A stretch of 64,000 nt of DNA from an uncultured Pseudomonadota bacterium (GCA_903884105.1 CAISDJ010000008.1:17538-81537), one strand, 5' to 3'; shown: positions 1 through 9,447, counted from the stretch's first letter. Made by a program: numbers and translations. Notes: generated from the letters alone by a model not told the origin.

Positions 1-138
1 GAGGCGGTAGTTGCTGTTGGTGGGAATGAAGAGTCCGCCATTCTTCACGAACGGCATATAGGCGAGGTACAGCGCGCTCTTGTCCTTGATGGTGAGCGTG
101 AGTAGTCCGGGCTTGCTGCTGGGCTGGCGCATTGCCAT
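1..138 (-). CDS. pilZ: PilZ domain protein, type IV pilus assembly (partial, cut by window edge)
   Basis: Reading the minus strand from an ATG at 138 gives 46 residues before the window ends: a short basic N-terminus, then GLLTLTIKDKSALYLAYMPF and a GGLFIPT segment. This matches the beginning of the single-domain PilZ protein that is needed for type IV pilus assembly and that commonly follows holB in gammaproteobacteria. The reading frame is open throughout. A second in-frame ATG at 132 is an alternative start. The pilus-type PilZ is known not to bind c-di-GMP well, but the diagnostic residues lie outside the window. It is last in the visible minus-strand housekeeping run, 36 bases after holB. 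Confidence 0.85.
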   Translation of the reverse strand, partial: MAMRQPSSKPGLLTLTIKDKSALYLAYMPFVKNGGLFIPTNSNYRL

Positions 139-174
139 GCATTGTCTCGTGCAGTCTTCTGCGTAAAAAGGCGG

Positions 175-1197
175 TTAACCCGGCTGCCTGCGCGTGAAGA
201 CGGTCAGCAGCTCGGCGAGCAGCATCTCGGCCGCGAGGTCGCGGTTGAGGGCTGTGCGCAGCAGTTGGGACTTGAGTTCACGGATACGGTCCGCCAGTCG
301 ATACAGGTAGCTTATGTTCAACACATTGGCGCTGGTTGGCAAGGGCACAGGCTGCCCCGGGAACGTGACGAGGTCACCAGTTCCCGCAACTGCCTCCCGC
401 GCGAGGCTCATCAGCCACAAGTCGAGCCACGTCAGGCGGTCCGGCATGGCTTCCTTCGCCCAGAACTGGGCAACGCGCGTCACATCCGCGCGACCGGCCA
501 GCAGGTCGGTCAGGGACGAGCGCATTTCCTCATCCAGGCTGACGAAGGCATCGTGGACCTCAAGAGCCCTGAGCGGTGCACCACCGGTAAACTCGAGGAC
601 CTGCGGAGAGACCGTTTGCGACGTCACCTGGCTGAGCCACTTGAGGGCCATGGCAGCCGGAGGCCGGGGAATACCAAGTCGCTGGCAGCGGCTGCGCAAG
701 GTTGCAGGCAGGCCCTGAAGGCTCGATGCAACCAGGATCAGCAGGCTGCGTGCCGGAGGTTCCTCCAGTGTCTTCAGCAGGCTGTTTGCGGCGGCGATCG
801 TCATCAGTTGCGCTGGATCGATGATGGCAATCTTCCAGCCCTGCTGGTGACTCGTCATCGAGAGCCACTCGGACACAGCCCGAACCTGGTCGACAGAAAG
901 CTGGTGCTTGCCCTCTTCTGGCGTTACGCGCATCAGGTCCGGATGTGATCCCGCCGCGGCTAGCCGGCAACCGTTGCACTGACCGCATGCGTCGAGCTGA
1001 TCGCGCGAATTTCCGCAGAGCAATCCGCGCGCCACCCACTCCGCCAGCCGACGCTTGCCGAGGCCCGCCTGGCCGTGCAGCAGCAGGGCGTGAGGCAATC
1101 GATCCTTCAGCCAGGCCGACTCGATCTGCTTGACCAGCGGCTCATGCCACGGAAAAGCCAGTGGCAATGTTGCAGACGGCGCCTCAGGCTCAGCCAT
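175..1197 (-). CDS. holB: DNA polymerase III delta-prime subunit
   Basis: This 340-residue protein is the delta-prime subunit of the clamp loader, which opens the beta sliding clamp on primed DNA. It has an AAA+ fold with a degenerate P-loop GQAGLGKR at residues 42-49. The zinc-binding module has cysteines at 61, 71, 74 and 77. An SRC-type sensor motif lies in LRSRCQR. The length is normal for the family. Its ATG at 1197 lies inside the end of tmk (8-base overlap), so the two are probably translationally coupled, and the tmk-holB-pilZ order is standard. The identification rests on motif order plus context. Confidence 0.93.
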   Translation of the reverse strand: MAEPEAPSATLPLAFPWHEPLVKQIESAWLKDRLPHALLLHGQAGLGKRRLAEWVARGLLCGNSRDQLDACGQCNGCRLAAAGSHPDLMRVTPEEGKHQLSVDQVRAVSEWLSMTSHQQGWKIAIIDPAQLMTIAAANSLLKTLEEPPARSLLILVASSLQGLPATLRSRCQRLGIPRPPAAMALKWLSQVTSQTVSPQVLEFTGGAPLRALEVHDAFVSLDEEMRSSLTDLLAGRADVTRVAQFWAKEAMPDRLTWLDLWLMSLAREAVAGTGDLVTFPGQPVPLPTSANVLNISYLYRLADRIRELKSQLLRTALNRDLAAEMLLAELLTVFTRRQPG

Positions 1198-1837
1198 GTA
1201 CTTTCGCTCCGGCGATGTAGGCCTCTAAAGTCGTACGCAAACTCGCACTGACTTCTGCAATCGGCTGGGATGCGTCAATGACGCGAAAACGCAGCGGCTC
1301 CCGGGCGGCACGGTCAAGATAGCCTGCGCGGACCCGCTCGAAGAAGCTGATCCGTTCCAGCTCGAACCGGTCAGTCTGTTGGCCCTGATTGCGCAGCCGA
1401 GCACGTTCCAGGGCCACCTCGACCGGCGCATCGAGCAGCAACGTGAGGTCAGGGCGCAACGATCGTTGCACGAGGTCCTCGAGGACCGAAATGTCGGTCA
1501 GCGGCATGCCCCTAGCCGCTCCCTGGTACGCGTAGGTCGCATCCGTGAAACGATCGGACACCACCCAGACGCTTCGATCCAGGGCAGGTTTGATGATATT
1601 TTCAAGGTGCGTCGAGCGTGCAGCGAACATCAACAACAGTTCACACGTGGCTGGCATGGGTTCGTTGGTCGGCGTCAGCAGCAGTTCGCGAATCCTCTCG
1701 GCACGAGGTGTACCGCCGGGCTCACGGGTCATGATGCATTCAAGCCCGCTGCTGGCGAGGACTTGCTGGATGACCGCGAGCTGGGTCGTCTTGCCGACGC
1801 CCTCGCCTCCCTCGACGGTGATGAATCTGCCCTTCAC
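1190..1837 (-). CDS. tmk: thymidylate kinase
   Basis: The enzyme phosphorylates dTMP to dTDP with ATP in the cytoplasm. The 215-residue protein begins GRFITVEGGEGVGKTTQ, with the Walker A loop at residues 10-17. It continues with the DR(F) motif in VVSDRFTDATYAYQG and the TREPGGT nucleotide-binding stretch. Length and motifs are typical of bacterial Tmk. It lies between mltG (35-base gap) and holB (overlap), the usual gammaproteobacterial arrangement. Confidence 0.96.
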   Translation of the reverse strand: MKGRFITVEGGEGVGKTTQLAVIQQVLASSGLECIMTREPGGTPRAERIRELLLTPTNEPMPATCELLLMFAARSTHLENIIKPALDRSVWVVSDRFTDATYAYQGAARGMPLTDISVLEDLVQRSLRPDLTLLLDAPVEVALERARLRNQGQQTDRFELERISFFERVRAGYLDRAAREPLRFRVIDASQPIAEVSASLRTTLEAYIAGAKVHG

Positions 1838-1872
1838 GAATCATTCCTGAATCAGCGTATCGTCGAATCGGT

Positions 1873-2901
1873 CTATTGCTGCCGGAGCCGCTGAAGATAC
1901 CGCGCTACTGCGGCGTCGTGCTCGGCGAGTGTACGGGAAAAGAAGTGGCTGCCATCCCCCAATCCGGTGGCGACGAAGAACAGCGCCCCAGTTTCCTCTG
2001 GATGGACCGCTGCCTGCAGCGCGCCCAGCCCCGGAAGCGCAATGGGCGTTGGTGGCAATCCGGCCCGCGTGTAGGTGTTGTAGGGCGTATCGCGCTGCAG
2101 ATCGGCGCGTCGCAGGTTGCCGTCATAGCTGTCGTCCAGCCCATAGATCACAGTCGGATCAGTCTGCAGCCGCATCTGTCGTCGCAGGCGTTCGATGAAC
2201 ACGCCACTGATCTTGCCGCGTTCAGTTTCGCGCGCCGTTTCTTTTTCGATGATGGAGGCGAGAATCAGCGCTTCATACGCGGATGCCAGCGGCAGATCCG
2301 GTACGCGTGAGGCCCATGCCACGTCCAGTTCGCGCTGCATTCGTTCATACGCCATGCGCATCAGCTCCAGATCGGAGGTCTGCTTCGGAAATCGATAGGT
2401 GTCAGGAAAGAACAGACCCTCGGGATGGCGGTCAGGCGCCCCCAGGCGTCGCATGATTTCGGATGGCGCGGCCTTGCCGAGTTCCTGCTTGACGTCAGGA
2501 TGTCGCGCGAGCGTCTGCCGCATTTCCTCGAACGTCGAGCCTTCGATGAAGGTGATCGAATGCAGCAAGACCCGGCCTGAAACGAACAGATCAATCAGGC
2601 CTTGCGGCGTGGTCTCGGGCAGGAGTTCGTATTCCCCGGCCTTCAGGTTCTTGCCCTGCCCTGTCAGGCGTGCCCAGACGATCAGGCGTTGCGGCGACTC
2701 GATGAGACCGCGGGCACCGAGATCCCGCGCCAGCGCGGAGAACGACGTGCCCTTCGGAATCTCGTAAGACTGGCTCTGCGTGAGTGCGGCAATGGGGCTG
2801 TGCAGCCAGGTCAACGTCGAGCGAGCCGCCAGGATGGCCCCGGCAACTGCCAACACGACGATCAGCGACAGGGATGTCCAGACGGTTTTTCGGGATGCCA
2901 T
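1873..2901 (-). CDS. mltG: endolytic murein transglycosylase MltG (YceG family)
   Basis: MltG cleaves nascent glycan strands at the inner membrane and is thought to terminate peptidoglycan polymerisation. The 342-residue product has one N-terminal membrane anchor (about residues 10-30), a LysM-like segment (about 45-105) and the YceG catalytic domain. That domain carries EGLFFPDTYRF and LILASIIEKET, with the catalytic glutamate at residue 219, plus LQTDPTVIYGL. It sits between pabC and tmk, the classical position of yceG. The start is supported by the immediately following hydrophobic anchor. Confidence 0.95.
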   Translation of the reverse strand: MASRKTVWTSLSLIVVLAVAGAILAARSTLTWLHSPIAALTQSQSYEIPKGTSFSALARDLGARGLIESPQRLIVWARLTGQGKNLKAGEYELLPETTPQGLIDLFVSGRVLLHSITFIEGSTFEEMRQTLARHPDVKQELGKAAPSEIMRRLGAPDRHPEGLFFPDTYRFPKQTSDLELMRMAYERMQRELDVAWASRVPDLPLASAYEALILASIIEKETARETERGKISGVFIERLRRQMRLQTDPTVIYGLDDSYDGNLRRADLQRDTPYNTYTRAGLPPTPIALPGLGALQAAVHPEETGALFFVATGLGDGSHFFSRTLAEHDAAVARYLQRLRQQ

Positions 2902-2910
2902 GGCGAAAGA

Positions 2911-3732
2911 TCACCAGAGTGTGAGCGCGGTGGCAAGCGTTGTCGTTACTGCCCCGACTGCCCAGCCACCGCTCTCAAGCGCAACAACCGGGCGGATCCC
3001 CCGGACGGCATTCGTGATGAACAGTTCGTGGGCGGATTCGATGTCAGTGCGCCAGAGCGGCTGTTCTTCGACCGGGATGCCTGCCGACCTTGCTGCGGTG
3101 AGTACCCGACCGCGCATCACGCCGCGAATGCCGCAATAGCGCAAGTCAGGCGTGCACAGGATGCCTTCGCGCACAATGAAAAGATTGCCAGACGTCGCTG
3201 CAACGACTTCACCTTCGGTATCCAGCATCAAGCCTTCCGCAATGCCGGGATCGCGCCATTCGGCTTGTGCCAACACCTGCTCCAGCCTGTTCAGGTGCTT
3301 GATGCCTGCGAGCCCGGGATTGCGCCCCAGTCGGGTTTCGCACCATCTCACGACGATGCCGGTTCCTGCTGGCGGGGCGGCGTCGGGCGGATAGACCGCC
3401 AGGATTCTGGTCGGCATGGCCTTGTCCGGGGGGCGGTAACCCCTGCCGCCCGGCCCTCGGGTCACAGTGATCTTGAGGATGCCTTCCCCGCGGCCGGCGG
3501 TCAGAACCCCAAGGTCCTTCAACAGCTCCGCTCGCTCCGGGCAAGCGATGCCGAGGCGTTGGCAGCCAGCCTCAAGGCGCAGCAGGTGATCTTCCAGGAA
3601 ACGGATCCGGCCTCCAGTGAGCAGCGCGGTTTCAAACAGGCCGTCCCCGTACTGCAAGCCGCGGTCGTCGACTGCGAGCGCGTGAGTGCGATCTGTCGGT
3701 TGCAGTCCGTTGATCAGCAGCGCCACGCTCAT
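2911..3732 (-). CDS. pabC: aminodeoxychorismate lyase
   Basis: This PLP enzyme of fold type IV converts 4-amino-4-deoxychorismate to p-aminobenzoate and pyruvate in folate synthesis. The 273 residues include LINGL near the N-terminus, DRGLQYGDGLFET, the LKITVTRGPGGRGY segment, GIKHLNRLEQVL (containing the lysine expected to hold PLP) and the TSGNLF cofactor-phosphate motif. The start ATG at 3732 overlaps the pabB stop by four bases, so pabB and pabC are coupled. The mltG gene follows after 9 bases. Branched-chain aminotransferases share the fold, but length and neighbours favour PabC. Confidence 0.93.
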   Translation of the reverse strand: MSVALLINGLQPTDRTHALAVDDRGLQYGDGLFETALLTGGRIRFLEDHLLRLEAGCQRLGIACPERAELLKDLGVLTAGRGEGILKITVTRGPGGRGYRPPDKAMPTRILAVYPPDAAPPAGTGIVVRWCETRLGRNPGLAGIKHLNRLEQVLAQAEWRDPGIAEGLMLDTEGEVVAATSGNLFIVREGILCTPDLRYCGIRGVMRGRVLTAARSAGIPVEEQPLWRTDIESAHELFITNAVRGIRPVVALESGGWAVGAVTTTLATALTLW

Positions 3733-5135
3733 GGGGCTTCCCGCACGGGTTGCAATGCATTGAGCATGCCCTGTGCCTTGGCGCGCGTTTCGTCCAGCTC
3801 GCGCTCCGGGATCGAGTCGGCCACGATACCGGCACCCGCCCGGAAAACCAGCTGCCCACCGGCGATTGACACTGTCCGAATGAGGATATTGAGGTCCATG
3901 CTGCCGTCACGATTCAGGTAGCCCATGGAACCCGTATACACCGACCGCGGCTCGCGTTCGAGTTCATCGATGAGTTGCATGCAACGGACCTTGGGACAGC
4001 CTGTGATCGTGCCCCCGGGAAACACCGCGGCAATGGCTTGTCCCGGCGTCACCTCCCTGCGCAGCGTACCGCGGACGTTGGACACGATGTGGTGTACGTG
4101 GGCATAGGACTCAAGGGACATGAATTCGTCGACCTCGACGCTCCCCGCCTCGCAGATGCGTCCCAGGTCATTCCGCTCCAGGTCGATCAGCATCACATGC
4201 TCGGCCTGTTCCTTGGGGTGGTCGCGGAGCTCACGGGCAAGCCCAAGGTCAGCCACAGCACTCCCCGACCGCGGCCTGGTGCCGGCAATCGGGCGGGTCG
4301 AGATGCGGCGGCCGCGAATTTCAAGCAGGCGTTCGGGAGAAGAGCTGACGATCGCATGAGTACCGAGGTCTGCCAGGCCCGCGAACGGGCCGGGATTGGC
4401 GAGTCGCAACCGCCGATAGACCTCCGAGGGGCGAACCCCGGCCCCGAGAGTTGCACGCCAGGCTCGCGACAGGTTCGCCTGGTACACGTCACCCACAGCG
4501 ATGTGTTCAAGTGCGGTCCGGACCGAGTGCAGAAAGCGCTCTGGCGCCTCCTCTGCAACCGCCCCCCCCAGGATCTCTCCGCCGGAAGTCTTCGACTCCG
4601 AAGGCTGGGCAGAGACGTCATGCAGGTCCGCACGCATCGTATCGAGCAGCGCCTGGTGTCCGGCCTCTGCCACCAGCCACGCTGCACCGCTCGCATGGGA
4701 CAGGATCAGCGCAGCAGGAATCCGAAGCGCGGTCGCAACAGGCTGGTCGGTCGGGGCCTGCAGCCCCAGCGAGGGTTCAATCTGGGCAGCCAGTTCGTAG
4801 CCCAGGTACAGGAACCAGCCACCGGTAAAGGGAAGAGAGGACGGAGTGGGCGGAAGCTTCACCGAATCCCACCATTCATCGAGGGCATCGAGGAAGGTGC
4901 GACTTTGCAGCGCAGCCCCAGCGCCACTCAGGGTGCCGTCGGCTTTCAGGTCCAGGCGGTCGATAGGACAGGCCATGAGGATGCTGAATTGGCCCAGGAC
5001 CCCGCCCGTGGCAGTGCTTTCGAGGAGGACAGGATAGCGCTCTGGATTGGCCGAGTGCAGCGCGAGAAGCCGCGCGGTATCGAACCTCGCTGGCTGGAGA
5101 ACCGAAACGCCGGGAGTATCAGGAGCCGACCCCAC
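3729..5135 (-). CDS. pabB: aminodeoxychorismate synthase component I
   Basis: Component I uses ammonia delivered by PabA to aminate chorismate in p-aminobenzoate synthesis. The 468-residue protein has an N-terminal region containing FTGGWFLYLGYELA (about 103-116) and a chorismate-binding domain with SSSPERLLE, ERNDLGR, FPGGTITGCPK and a YTGSMGYL core. The motif expected as PIKGT in E. coli-type PabB reads PIAGT here, with Ala284 where the nucleophilic lysine sits. That is the form seen in anthranilate synthase (TrpE). Coupling to pabC argues for PabB rather than TrpE. No pabA is visible in the window. Confidence 0.88.
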   Translation of the reverse strand: MGSAPDTPGVSVLQPARFDTARLLALHSANPERYPVLLESTATGGVLGQFSILMACPIDRLDLKADGTLSGAGAALQSRTFLDALDEWWDSVKLPPTPSSLPFTGGWFLYLGYELAAQIEPSLGLQAPTDQPVATALRIPAALILSHASGAAWLVAEAGHQALLDTMRADLHDVSAQPSESKTSGGEILGGAVAEEAPERFLHSVRTALEHIAVGDVYQANLSRAWRATLGAGVRPSEVYRRLRLANPGPFAGLADLGTHAIVSSSPERLLEIRGRRISTRPIAGTRPRSGSAVADLGLARELRDHPKEQAEHVMLIDLERNDLGRICEAGSVEVDEFMSLESYAHVHHIVSNVRGTLRREVTPGQAIAAVFPGGTITGCPKVRCMQLIDELEREPRSVYTGSMGYLNRDGSMDLNILIRTVSIAGGQLVFRAGAGIVADSIPERELDETRAKAQGMLNALQPVREAP

Positions 5136-5145
5136 GGCGCCGCAG

Positions 5146-6390
5146 TCAGTCGAGCGCGCGGAAGATCAGGCTGCCGTTGGTGCCGCCGAAACCAAACGAG
5201 TTGGACAGCGCGGCTCTAAGCGGCAGCTGCCGGGCGACATGCGGAACGTAATCGAGGTCGCAGACCGGATCCGGGTTGTCCAGATTGATCGTCGGCGGTG
5301 CCACCTGGTCGCGAATCGCAAGGATCGAGAAGATGGCCTCAATTGCGCCGGCAGCGCCCAGCAGGTGGCCTGTCATCGACTTGGTCGAACTGACGGCGAT
5401 ACGCATCGAATGATCGCCAAAGCAACGCTTGATCGCGACCGTCTCGGCGCGATCGCCGACTTCCGTCGACGTTGCGTGGGCGTTGATGTATTGCACGTCT
5501 TCGGGATTCATGCGCGCATCCTTCAACGCATTCGCCATCGCTAGCCGCGCACCTTCGCCATCTTCCGGTGGAGCCGTCATATGGTGGGCGTCGCCGCTCA
5601 TGCCGAAGCCGGCAAACTCGGCGTAAATTGTCGCTCCGCGGGCCTTGGCGTGTTCGTACTCCTCGAGCACGAGCGCCGCCGCGCCATCCGACAACACGAA
5701 GCCGTCGCGGTCGCGATCCCAGGGCCGGCTGGCGCGCTGGGGCTCGTCGTTCCGGGTGGAGAGCGCCCGCGCCTGGCTGAAACTGCCAAGGCCAAGCGGT
5801 GTCGTCGCCATTTCGCCGCCACCGGCCAGCATGACATCCGCGTCACCGTACTGGATGAGGCGGGCCGCAATGCCGATGGCGTGAGTCGAGGTCGTGCAGG
5901 CGGTAACGGTGGCAATGTTCGGGCCGGTCAGCCCGAGGTGCATGGAAACGTGGCCCGAGATCATGTTGATGATGCTGCCGGGAACCATGAACGGAGAAAT
6001 CCGCTTGGGACTCTTCGTTTCGAAGTACTTCTGTGCGTTTTCCTCGATTGTTTCGAGGCCGCCGATGCCGGCTCCCATGGCAACGCCGATCCGCGCAGCA
6101 TTGTCCGGGGTTACCGACAGTCCCGCGTCCCTGAATGCCTGCACGGCAGCGGCGAAGCCGTATTGCATGAAGGCATCCATTTTCCGCATCTCTTTCGGCT
6201 GGAGGTACTCCTCGGGATTGAATCCCGCGACAGCACCGCCGATGCGGGTCTGGAAACTGCTCACATCGAACCGCGTGATCGGTGCGATACCGCTGTGACC
6301 TGCCAGCACGTTCTGCCATGCACTGGCAATCGTGCTGCCGACTGGCGAAATAATGCCTAGTCCGGTAATGACGACGCGGCGCCTAGACAA
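5146..6390 (-). CDS. fabF: 3-oxoacyl-ACP synthase II
   Basis: FabF condenses malonyl-ACP with acyl-ACP during fatty acid elongation and makes cis-vaccenate precursors. The 414 residues contain the active-site cysteine 165 in [12 protein letters not shown], the first catalytic histidine in INAHATST, the second in [12 protein letters not shown], and the C-terminal [14 protein letters not shown]. All three Cys-His-His residues are present and the length is standard. It follows acpP after 105 bases and precedes pabB by 10 bases, the arrangement found in many gammaproteobacteria. Confidence 0.97.
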   Translation of the reverse strand: MSRRRVVITGLGIISPVGSTIASAWQNVLAGHSGIAPITRFDVSSFQTRIGGAVAGFNPEEYLQPKEMRKMDAFMQYGFAAAVQAFRDAGLSVTPDNAARIGVAMGAGIGGLETIEENAQKYFETKSPKRISPFMVPGSIINMISGHVSMHLGLTGPNIATVTACTTSTHAIGIAARLIQYGDADVMLAGGGEMATTPLGLGSFSQARALSTRNDEPQRASRPWDRDRDGFVLSDGAAALVLEEYEHAKARGATIYAEFAGFGMSGDAHHMTAPPEDGEGARLAMANALKDARMNPEDVQYINAHATSTEVGDRAETVAIKRCFGDHSMRIAVSSTKSMTGHLLGAAGAIEAIFSILAIRDQVAPPTINLDNPDPVCDLDYVPHVARQLPLRAALSNSFGFGGTNGSLIFRALD

Positions 6391-6495
6391 CGGGTTACCT
6401 CAATCTGGTGGGAGGGTCGGGAGCGGTCATTCAAGAGGCGCCATCCGTGGCATCCCTTTGGCGTCAGCCTGTCCGCTTGCTGCAGAAGGCCAGGC

Positions 6496-6738
6496 TCAAG
6501 CCTGACTGCGGCGTTCCGTAACGTAGTCGATCGCCTGCTGGACGGTGGTGATCTTTTCGGCGTCTTCGTCAGGGATCTCGGTCTCGAACTCTTCCTCGAG
6601 CGCCATCACCAACTCAACGGTGTCCAGAGAATCCGCGCCCAGATCGTCGACGAAGGAAGCGTCGTTCGTGACTTCTTCTTCTTTGACGCCAAGCTGCTCA
6701 GCGACGATCGCTTTAACCTGCTGTTCGATACTGCTCAT
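6496..6738 (-). CDS. acpP: acyl carrier protein
   Basis: This 80-residue acidic protein carries growing acyl chains on a phosphopantetheine arm. The attachment serine is residue 37 in the [20 protein letters not shown] segment. Length, acidity and motif are all typical of AcpP. It is flanked by fabG (upstream) and fabF (downstream). A good sigma-70-type promoter lies 84 bases upstream (6822-6850), which would give acpP its own transcription start, as expected for a very abundant protein. Confidence 0.98.
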   Translation of the reverse strand: MSSIEQQVKAIVAEQLGVKEEEVTNDASFVDDLGADSLDTVELVMALEEEFETEIPDEDAEKITTVQQAIDYVTERRSQA

Positions 6739-6821
6739 TGGTGTACGAGTCCTCTGTGAGACCTCAAGGCGTAAGCTTGAAGGCAGCCGGTCGGTCGGGC
6801 CGGATGCCGCATGGGGGGCGT

Positions 6822-6850
6822 ATTCTATGTTAAGACTCGGACTCGTCCAA
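6822..6850 (-). promoter_or_regulatory. predicted sigma-70 promoter for acpP
   Basis: On the minus strand a TTGGAC box (6845-6850) and a TAGAAT box (6822-6827) are separated by exactly 17 bases. Both boxes are close to consensus and spacing is ideal. The site lies in the 231-base fabG-acpP gap, upstream of acpP. The rest of that gap is GC-rich and contains GGGCCCC/GGGGCCC inverted arms near 6905-6965 that could attenuate transcription leaving fabG. Confidence 0.65.
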
Positions 6851-6969
6851 CCTCTTCAGACTTGGGGTGCAACAAGAGGTTGACGGAGCAGGAAAACCTT
6901 GACAGTCCGGGCAGGCTCTGCCACGGGCCCCGAGGGGAGCTCCCGCCATTCCAGAGGGGCCCCGCGCCC

Positions 6970-7752
6970 TCAGATCATGTACATGCCGCCGTTGACGTGC
7001 AGCGTCTCGCCGGTGATGTAGCCGGCGGCGGGCGATGCCAGGAAGGCTACGGCATGGGCAATGTCCTCGACCCCACCGAGTCGACCGAGCGGAATCTGCT
7101 TCGCAAGCTGTTCCTGCTGGTCTGCCGACAACTGGGCGGTCATGTCGGTTGCGATGAAGCCGGGTGCCACGACGTTGACCGTGACGCCGCGTGAGCCGAT
7201 TTCGCGCGCAAGCGATTTAGAGAAGCCGATGATGCCTGCCTTGGCTGCAGCATAGTTCGTCTGACCGGCGTTGCCCATGACGCCGACGACCGATGCCACC
7301 GTTATGATCCGGCCGCGCCGGGCTTTCATCATCCCGCGGATGGCGGCCTTGCTCATGCGGAACACCGACGACAGGTTCGTCTCGATGATGGCATCCCACT
7401 CGTCCTGCTTCATGCGCATGAGCAGGTTGTCGCGCGTGATGCCTGCGTTGTTGACGAGAATCGACGGGCTACCTTCCTGACCCTCGACGTCCTTGTAGGC
7501 CGCCTCGACGGAAGCTGCATCCGCCACGTTCAAGACGAGCCCGCGCCCCTTCAGGCCGCTTTCTGCAAACCGCTGACTGATCGCTGCCGCACCTGCATCA
7601 CTGGTGGCGGTGCCGATGACGGTCGCACCCCGGCGCGCAAGCTCGTGGGCAATGGCGCGCCCGATTCCGCGGGATGCTCCGGTGACCAACGCAATGTCGT
7701 TGGCCAGTTCCGTGGTTGCTGCGGCGGCAGTCGAGGCAGTCTGTTCACTCAT
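6970..7752 (-). CDS. fabG: 3-oxoacyl-ACP reductase
   Basis: FabG is the NADPH-dependent short-chain dehydrogenase that reduces 3-oxoacyl-ACP in each elongation cycle. The 260-residue product has the cofactor motif GASRGIGRA, the NNAG motif in LVNNAGITRDN, and a Ser-Tyr-Lys active site in TVASVVGVMGNAGQTNYAAAK. The C-terminus GGMYMI is typical of FabG. The N-terminus carries about 18 extra Ala/Thr-rich residues before the Rossmann strand, so the true start could be downstream of 7752. It follows fabD after 29 bases. Confidence 0.96.
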   Translation of the reverse strand: MSEQTASTAAAATTELANDIALVTGASRGIGRAIAHELARRGATVIGTATSDAGAAAISQRFAESGLKGRGLVLNVADAASVEAAYKDVEGQEGSPSILVNNAGITRDNLLMRMKQDEWDAIIETNLSSVFRMSKAAIRGMMKARRGRIITVASVVGVMGNAGQTNYAAAKAGIIGFSKSLAREIGSRGVTVNVVAPGFIATDMTAQLSADQQEQLAKQIPLGRLGGVEDIAHAVAFLASPAAGYITGETLHVNGGMYMI

Positions 7753-7781
7753 GATTCTTGATATCCCTTCGTCAGGTCAGT

Positions 7782-8726
7782 TCAAGCGCTGGCGACTTCG
7801 CCCAGGGCTTCCGCCACGGATGCCGCATCCTCGAGCGCCAACATGCGGACGGTCCTGTCACGTTCGATGCGTCGGTTGAGGCTGGTCAGGACCTTACCCG
7901 GGCCGCATTCAACGAAGGTGCGCACGCCGCTGCCGAGCATTGACCTGACCGTGTCGGCCCAGCGTACCGGCTTGACGAGCTGGTCAACCAACGCGGCGCG
8001 GATCCCGTCCGGATCGCCGTGCTTGCGCAGGTCGACCGAATAGATGTCGATACCCTGGGGTGCCTGAAGTGCGGTTTCCTTGAGGCGGGCGGCGAGCTGC
8101 TCGGCCGCGGGCCGCATGAGGGAACTGTGCGATGGCACGCTCACGTTGAGCTTGATGGCGCGCTTGGCGCCTTTTTCCTTCGCGATCTCGATGGCCCGAT
8201 CAACAGCGGCTGCGTGCCCTGCGATTACAACCTGCCCCGGTGAATTGAAATTGGCAGCTTCGACGATGTCGCCTTGGGCTGCTGCCAGACAAGCCGCTTC
8301 GACGTCGGCATCCTCGAGCCCGAGGATGGCCGCCATGGCCCCCTGACCTGCCGGCACTGCGGCTTGCATGGCTGCGCCACGGAAACGAACGAGGTCGATA
8401 GCCGTGCGGAAATCGAGGCAACCTGCCGCGACCAGTGCCGAGTACTCACCCAGGCTGTGTCCGGCCATTGCCGACGGCACTGCTCCTCCCTTGCCGCGCC
8501 ATAAGCGCCAGGTTGCAACGCCTGCGGCCAGCATTGCCGGCTGTGTCTTCTCGGTGACGCCCAGCGCTTCTTCCGGACCCTGCTGACAGAGCCGCCACAG
8601 ATCGTAGCCGAGGACGGACGAGGCCTCTGCAAAGGTCTCCGCCACGATCGCTTCCGACGCAGCCAGACCGGCGAGCATGCCAATCGACTGCGAACCCTGG
8701 CCCGGGAACACGAATGCCACCGTCAT
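7782..8726 (-). CDS. fabD: malonyl-CoA-ACP transacylase
   Basis: FabD moves malonyl groups from CoA to ACP, supplying the extender unit. The 314-residue protein has the FPGQGSQ motif at the N-terminus, the nucleophile serine 91 in GHSLGEYSALVAAG, and a catalytic-histidine region in NVSVPSHSSLMRPA. Length and motifs are standard. In related genomes plsX and fabH usually precede fabD. Here the upstream codirectional gene is the rhombosortase rrtA, 44 bases away. Confidence 0.97.
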   Translation of the reverse strand: MTVAFVFPGQGSQSIGMLAGLAASEAIVAETFAEASSVLGYDLWRLCQQGPEEALGVTEKTQPAMLAAGVATWRLWRGKGGAVPSAMAGHSLGEYSALVAAGCLDFRTAIDLVRFRGAAMQAAVPAGQGAMAAILGLEDADVEAACLAAAQGDIVEAANFNSPGQVVIAGHAAAVDRAIEIAKEKGAKRAIKLNVSVPSHSSLMRPAAEQLAARLKETALQAPQGIDIYSVDLRKHGDPDGIRAALVDQLVKPVRWADTVRSMLGSGVRTFVECGPGKVLTSLNRRIERDRTVRMLALEDAASVAEALGEVASA

Positions 8727-8770
8727 GAATGCCTGCCTCCAGTTGAATTGCTAGCCTTGAGGGGCGCGGA

Positions 8771-9409
8771 TTATACGGGTCCGGACGCGCCGGGCGGCAG
8801 TCCGGTTGCGACATGCCTGCGTCGGCTGGACACGAGCGCGCCAGCGAGCGTTCCGCCGACCGCCCCGTAGAGGTGCGCGTCGACGATCACGTTCAGGTCG
8901 CCTGACCAGCCGATCGCGCCGAACAGCTGTTCCCCGGCCAGTTTCACGACCAGGATTGCCGTCAGGACAATCGCCATCCAGCGGAGGTGGCTGCGCCACC
9001 AGGCAATGGCACCCGCGGCAAGGACACCATGCAGGACGCCTGACAGCCCGACATACCACTCGACCTCGGGACTCCCCCACCACAGCCCGGCAGCGACGGC
9101 TAGCGCGCTTGCCAGCGCAATCTGAGACCACTCACGACGGGAATACTCGCCGGGAAAAAGCAGGGATAACAAGGCAAGGCCCGCGAGATTGACGAGCAGA
9201 TGCTGGCCGCTCGCGTGCACCAGATTGCCGGAAACCAGCCGCCACAATTCTCCTGCCGCAATCGTCGACCGCTCGTAGCGCAACCCGCCGAAGACCGGGG
9301 TACCGCCAGCCCACAGCATTGCCAACCCCAGGGCAATGGCCACGAGAAATGCCCCACCCTGTCGCCACCAGCGGACAAACGGCGGCCGTGGCGTGCCGTC
9401 AGCTGTCAT
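8771..9409 (-). CDS. rrtA: rhombosortase-type rhomboid intramembrane protease
   Basis: The 212-residue protein has about six hydrophobic segments and the rhomboid active site: Ser123 in WYVGLSGVLHG and His179 in DAHLYGAVGG, plus the HxxxNxxG-like HLLVNLAGL in an early helix. The GLSGVLHG form and the small size match rhombosortases. These cleave the C-terminal GlyGly-CTERM anchor of proteins exported by type II secretion. The divergent neighbour is gspG, the major pseudopilin of that very system, which supports the assignment. No GlyGly-CTERM substrate was recognised among the proteins in this window. A generic rhomboid is the alternative. Confidence 0.8.
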   Translation of the reverse strand: MTADGTPRPPFVRWWRQGGAFLVAIALGLAMLWAGGTPVFGGLRYERSTIAAGELWRLVSGNLVHASGQHLLVNLAGLALLSLLFPGEYSRREWSQIALASALAVAAGLWWGSPEVEWYVGLSGVLHGVLAAGAIAWWRSHLRWMAIVLTAILVVKLAGEQLFGAIGWSGDLNVIVDAHLYGAVGGTLAGALVSSRRRHVATGLPPGASGPV

Positions 9410-9447
9410 TGCTCACCAAGCCTGTCACTATTTCGCATTGGGGGCTT

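Noticed and set aside
2602..5219. Two long plus-strand frames opposite mltG, pabC and pabB
   Set aside because: Both are antisense to recognised genes and lack protein-like composition.
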